Source of the DNA: Thalassoroseus pseudoceratinae
Lineage (GTDB): Bacteria; Planctomycetota; Planctomycetia; Planctomycetales; Planctomycetaceae
Reading direction: 5' to 3'
Assembly: GCF_011634775.1 (NCBI RefSeq)
Contig: NZ_JAALXT010000002.1
Span: 1,178,001-1,242,000, forward strand
Length of the DNA: 64,000 bases
Shown one piece after another: positions 63,021 through 64,000 of this stretch. Position 1 is the stretch's first letter. The number at the start of each line of letters is the position of its first letter. The notes below the pieces were generated by a model. That model was not told the origin of the DNA, did no database searches, and saw nothing but the letters and a program-made list of their open reading frames with translations. Position numbers and translations under genes: made by a program.

Positions 63021-63186
63021 ACTACGCCTCAAAGTAGCACGTAGACGCCAACGCCGCAAGAAGGCAAGACCGTCTGGCCCACGGTCGGCTGCAGCGGTGG
63101 GTTCTACGGCATTGCAGAGGCCCCATGAGGTACTTGGCGAACTCGGGTTCTCGAACTCGTCGAGCTGTTTCGGCCGCCTCGCATGC

Positions 63187-63999
63187 TCACGGCGCGACGG
63201 TCGTTGGGCCGGAGATGAACGGAACCGACGGCGACCCTACCGACTCGCGCTCGTGGGCGCGGCCCCAGGCCCGCGGCGGTAGGTTAAACTGGCGGCTAAA
63301 CTCACGGCTAAACTGCGATGCGCTCGCGTACCCGACGGCGTACGCGGCTTCGCTGACCGTCGCGCCCTGCCGAAGCAGCAGCGCGGCGTTGTTGAGCCGC
63401 ATCGCCTTGATGAACTGCAACGGGGCATAGGTCGTGGCCGCCTTGAAGCGGCGATCGAACACGGCCCGACTCATCCCGGCACGCCGGGCGAGGTCGTCGA
63501 CCGAGATCGCCTCGTGGAGGTGGTCGCGCACGTAGCCCACAATCCGCGCCATCTCCTGTCCCCCGCCAAGGTGGCTCCGGATGCGTGCGCCAGCCTCGCC
63601 CTGGATTGCGGCGTAAACCACCTCACGGACGCGCCCCGGCCCAAGGACCCGGACCGCTTCCGGGTGGCCAAGGAGGTCGAGCATCCGCCGGAGCGCCTCC
63701 GTGAAGGCAGGATCCCACCGAGCGACACCAAGCCCGCTCAGGCTATCCGCGCCCGCGGCGCTCGCAACGGGGGCGTTCGACGTACGCGCGGCCTGGCAGG
63801 CAACGATCGTCTCGGCCGCCACCCGGCTCTCCAGGCTCAGCATCAGCCCCAGGACGGGGGCTTCTGGCGTGGCTGCCAGGATCTCAGCTTCGACGGGGAT
63901 AGACATCGCCACGAAGAGGGCTTGGCCGGCCTCGTACACGTACGTGCGCCCGTTGAGGTACACCCGCTTCGTCCCCTGCAAGATAACGCAAAGGCTCGG
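63187..63999 (-). CDS. AraC-family transcriptional regulator (5' end outside window)
   Basis: The frame runs from a stop at 63187 to the window edge; residues before the first TTG (PSLCVI-LQGTKRV) are coding, so the start lies to the right of 63999. An AraC_N cupin-like sensor domain fills the left part (GRTYVYEAGQALFVAMSIPV). Two HTH motifs follow: AISVDDLARRAGMSRAVFDRRF and ATVSEAAYAVGYASASQFSREF. The G+C is clearly higher than in the rest of the window and resembles proteobacterial codon use, suggesting recent transfer. Confidence 0.92.
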   Translation of the reverse strand, partial: PSLCVILQGTKRVYLNGRTYVYEAGQALFVAMSIPVEAEILAATPEAPVLGLMLSLESRVAAETIVACQAARTSNAPVASAAGADSLSGLGVARWDPAFTEALRRMLDLLGHPEAVRVLGPGRVREVVYAAIQGEAGARIRSHLGGGQEMARIVGYVRDHLHEAISVDDLARRAGMSRAVFDRRFKAATTYAPLQFIKAMRLNNAALLLRQGATVSEAAYAVGYASASQFSREFSRQFNLPPRAWGRAHERESVGSPSVPFISGPTTVAP

Positions 64000-64000
64000 T

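Noticed and set aside
1-64000. CRISPR array
   Set aside because: No regularly spaced repeat of 25-40 bases was seen anywhere.

Overview
The window looks like chromosomal DNA of a planctomycete, probably of the Planctomycetales. The evidence is moderate G+C, a trigger factor-ClpP-ClpP block, large Ser/Thr kinases carrying TPR tails, a cytochrome/PQQ remnant of the planctomycete type, prepilin-like and Cys/Tyr-rich secreted proteins, and many genes of unknown function. The organism is inferred from gene content alone.

Layout. 1-9 kb is core: a DUF3050 protein (cut by the left edge), a pilin-like gene, tRNA-Gly(GCC), tig-clpP-clpP, a lipoprotein, a TPR protein, parB and three parS sites. 9-15 kb holds a signalling block: an ECF sigma factor, a PH-like protein, a membrane protein, a Ser/Thr kinase and an FHA protein, then a coiled-coil membrane protein. 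15-27 kb is a long minus-strand run. Its centre is a tightly packed set of a GlmL/MutL-type ASKHA ATPase, a barrel-sandwich/KOW protein, a DUF6754 protein and three unknown membrane proteins. No cobalamin mutase is present. 27-32 kb carries a YugP-like metalloprotease, a catalytically degenerate SGNH protein, an MFS transporter and a histidine kinase. 32-41.5 kb is a surface-glycan region: nucleotide-sugar dehydrogenase, GT2, methyltransferase and two GT-C-like membrane proteins. 41.5-51.5 kb contains two secreted Cys/Tyr-rich proteins, a sulfatase-fold lipoprotein with a destroyed active site, RodA/FtsW, a double thioredoxin-fold lipoprotein, YceH and a large kinase-TPR protein.

From tRNA-Pro(CGG) at 51.9 kb to the right edge the DNA is accessory and badly eroded. 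It holds a tyrosine recombinase with two in-frame TAG codons, a 5'-truncated PQQ-dehydrogenase/cytochrome gene, a frameshifted ISL3 element, two unknown genes, and a remnant of an integron cassette array. In the array, an ADP-ribosyl-fold-like gene and a VOC gene lie on the minus strand separated by an attC-like site. That site is split by an ORF-deleted group IIC-type intron, and removing the intron restores the attC. A truncated GNAT gene and a G+C-rich AraC-type regulator (cut by the right edge) flank it. No integron integrase is visible, so the array is CALIN-like.

The two best candidates for undescribed biology are the GlmL-DUF6754 membrane operon (17.5-25.4 kb) and the attC/group II intron array (60.6-63.0 kb).
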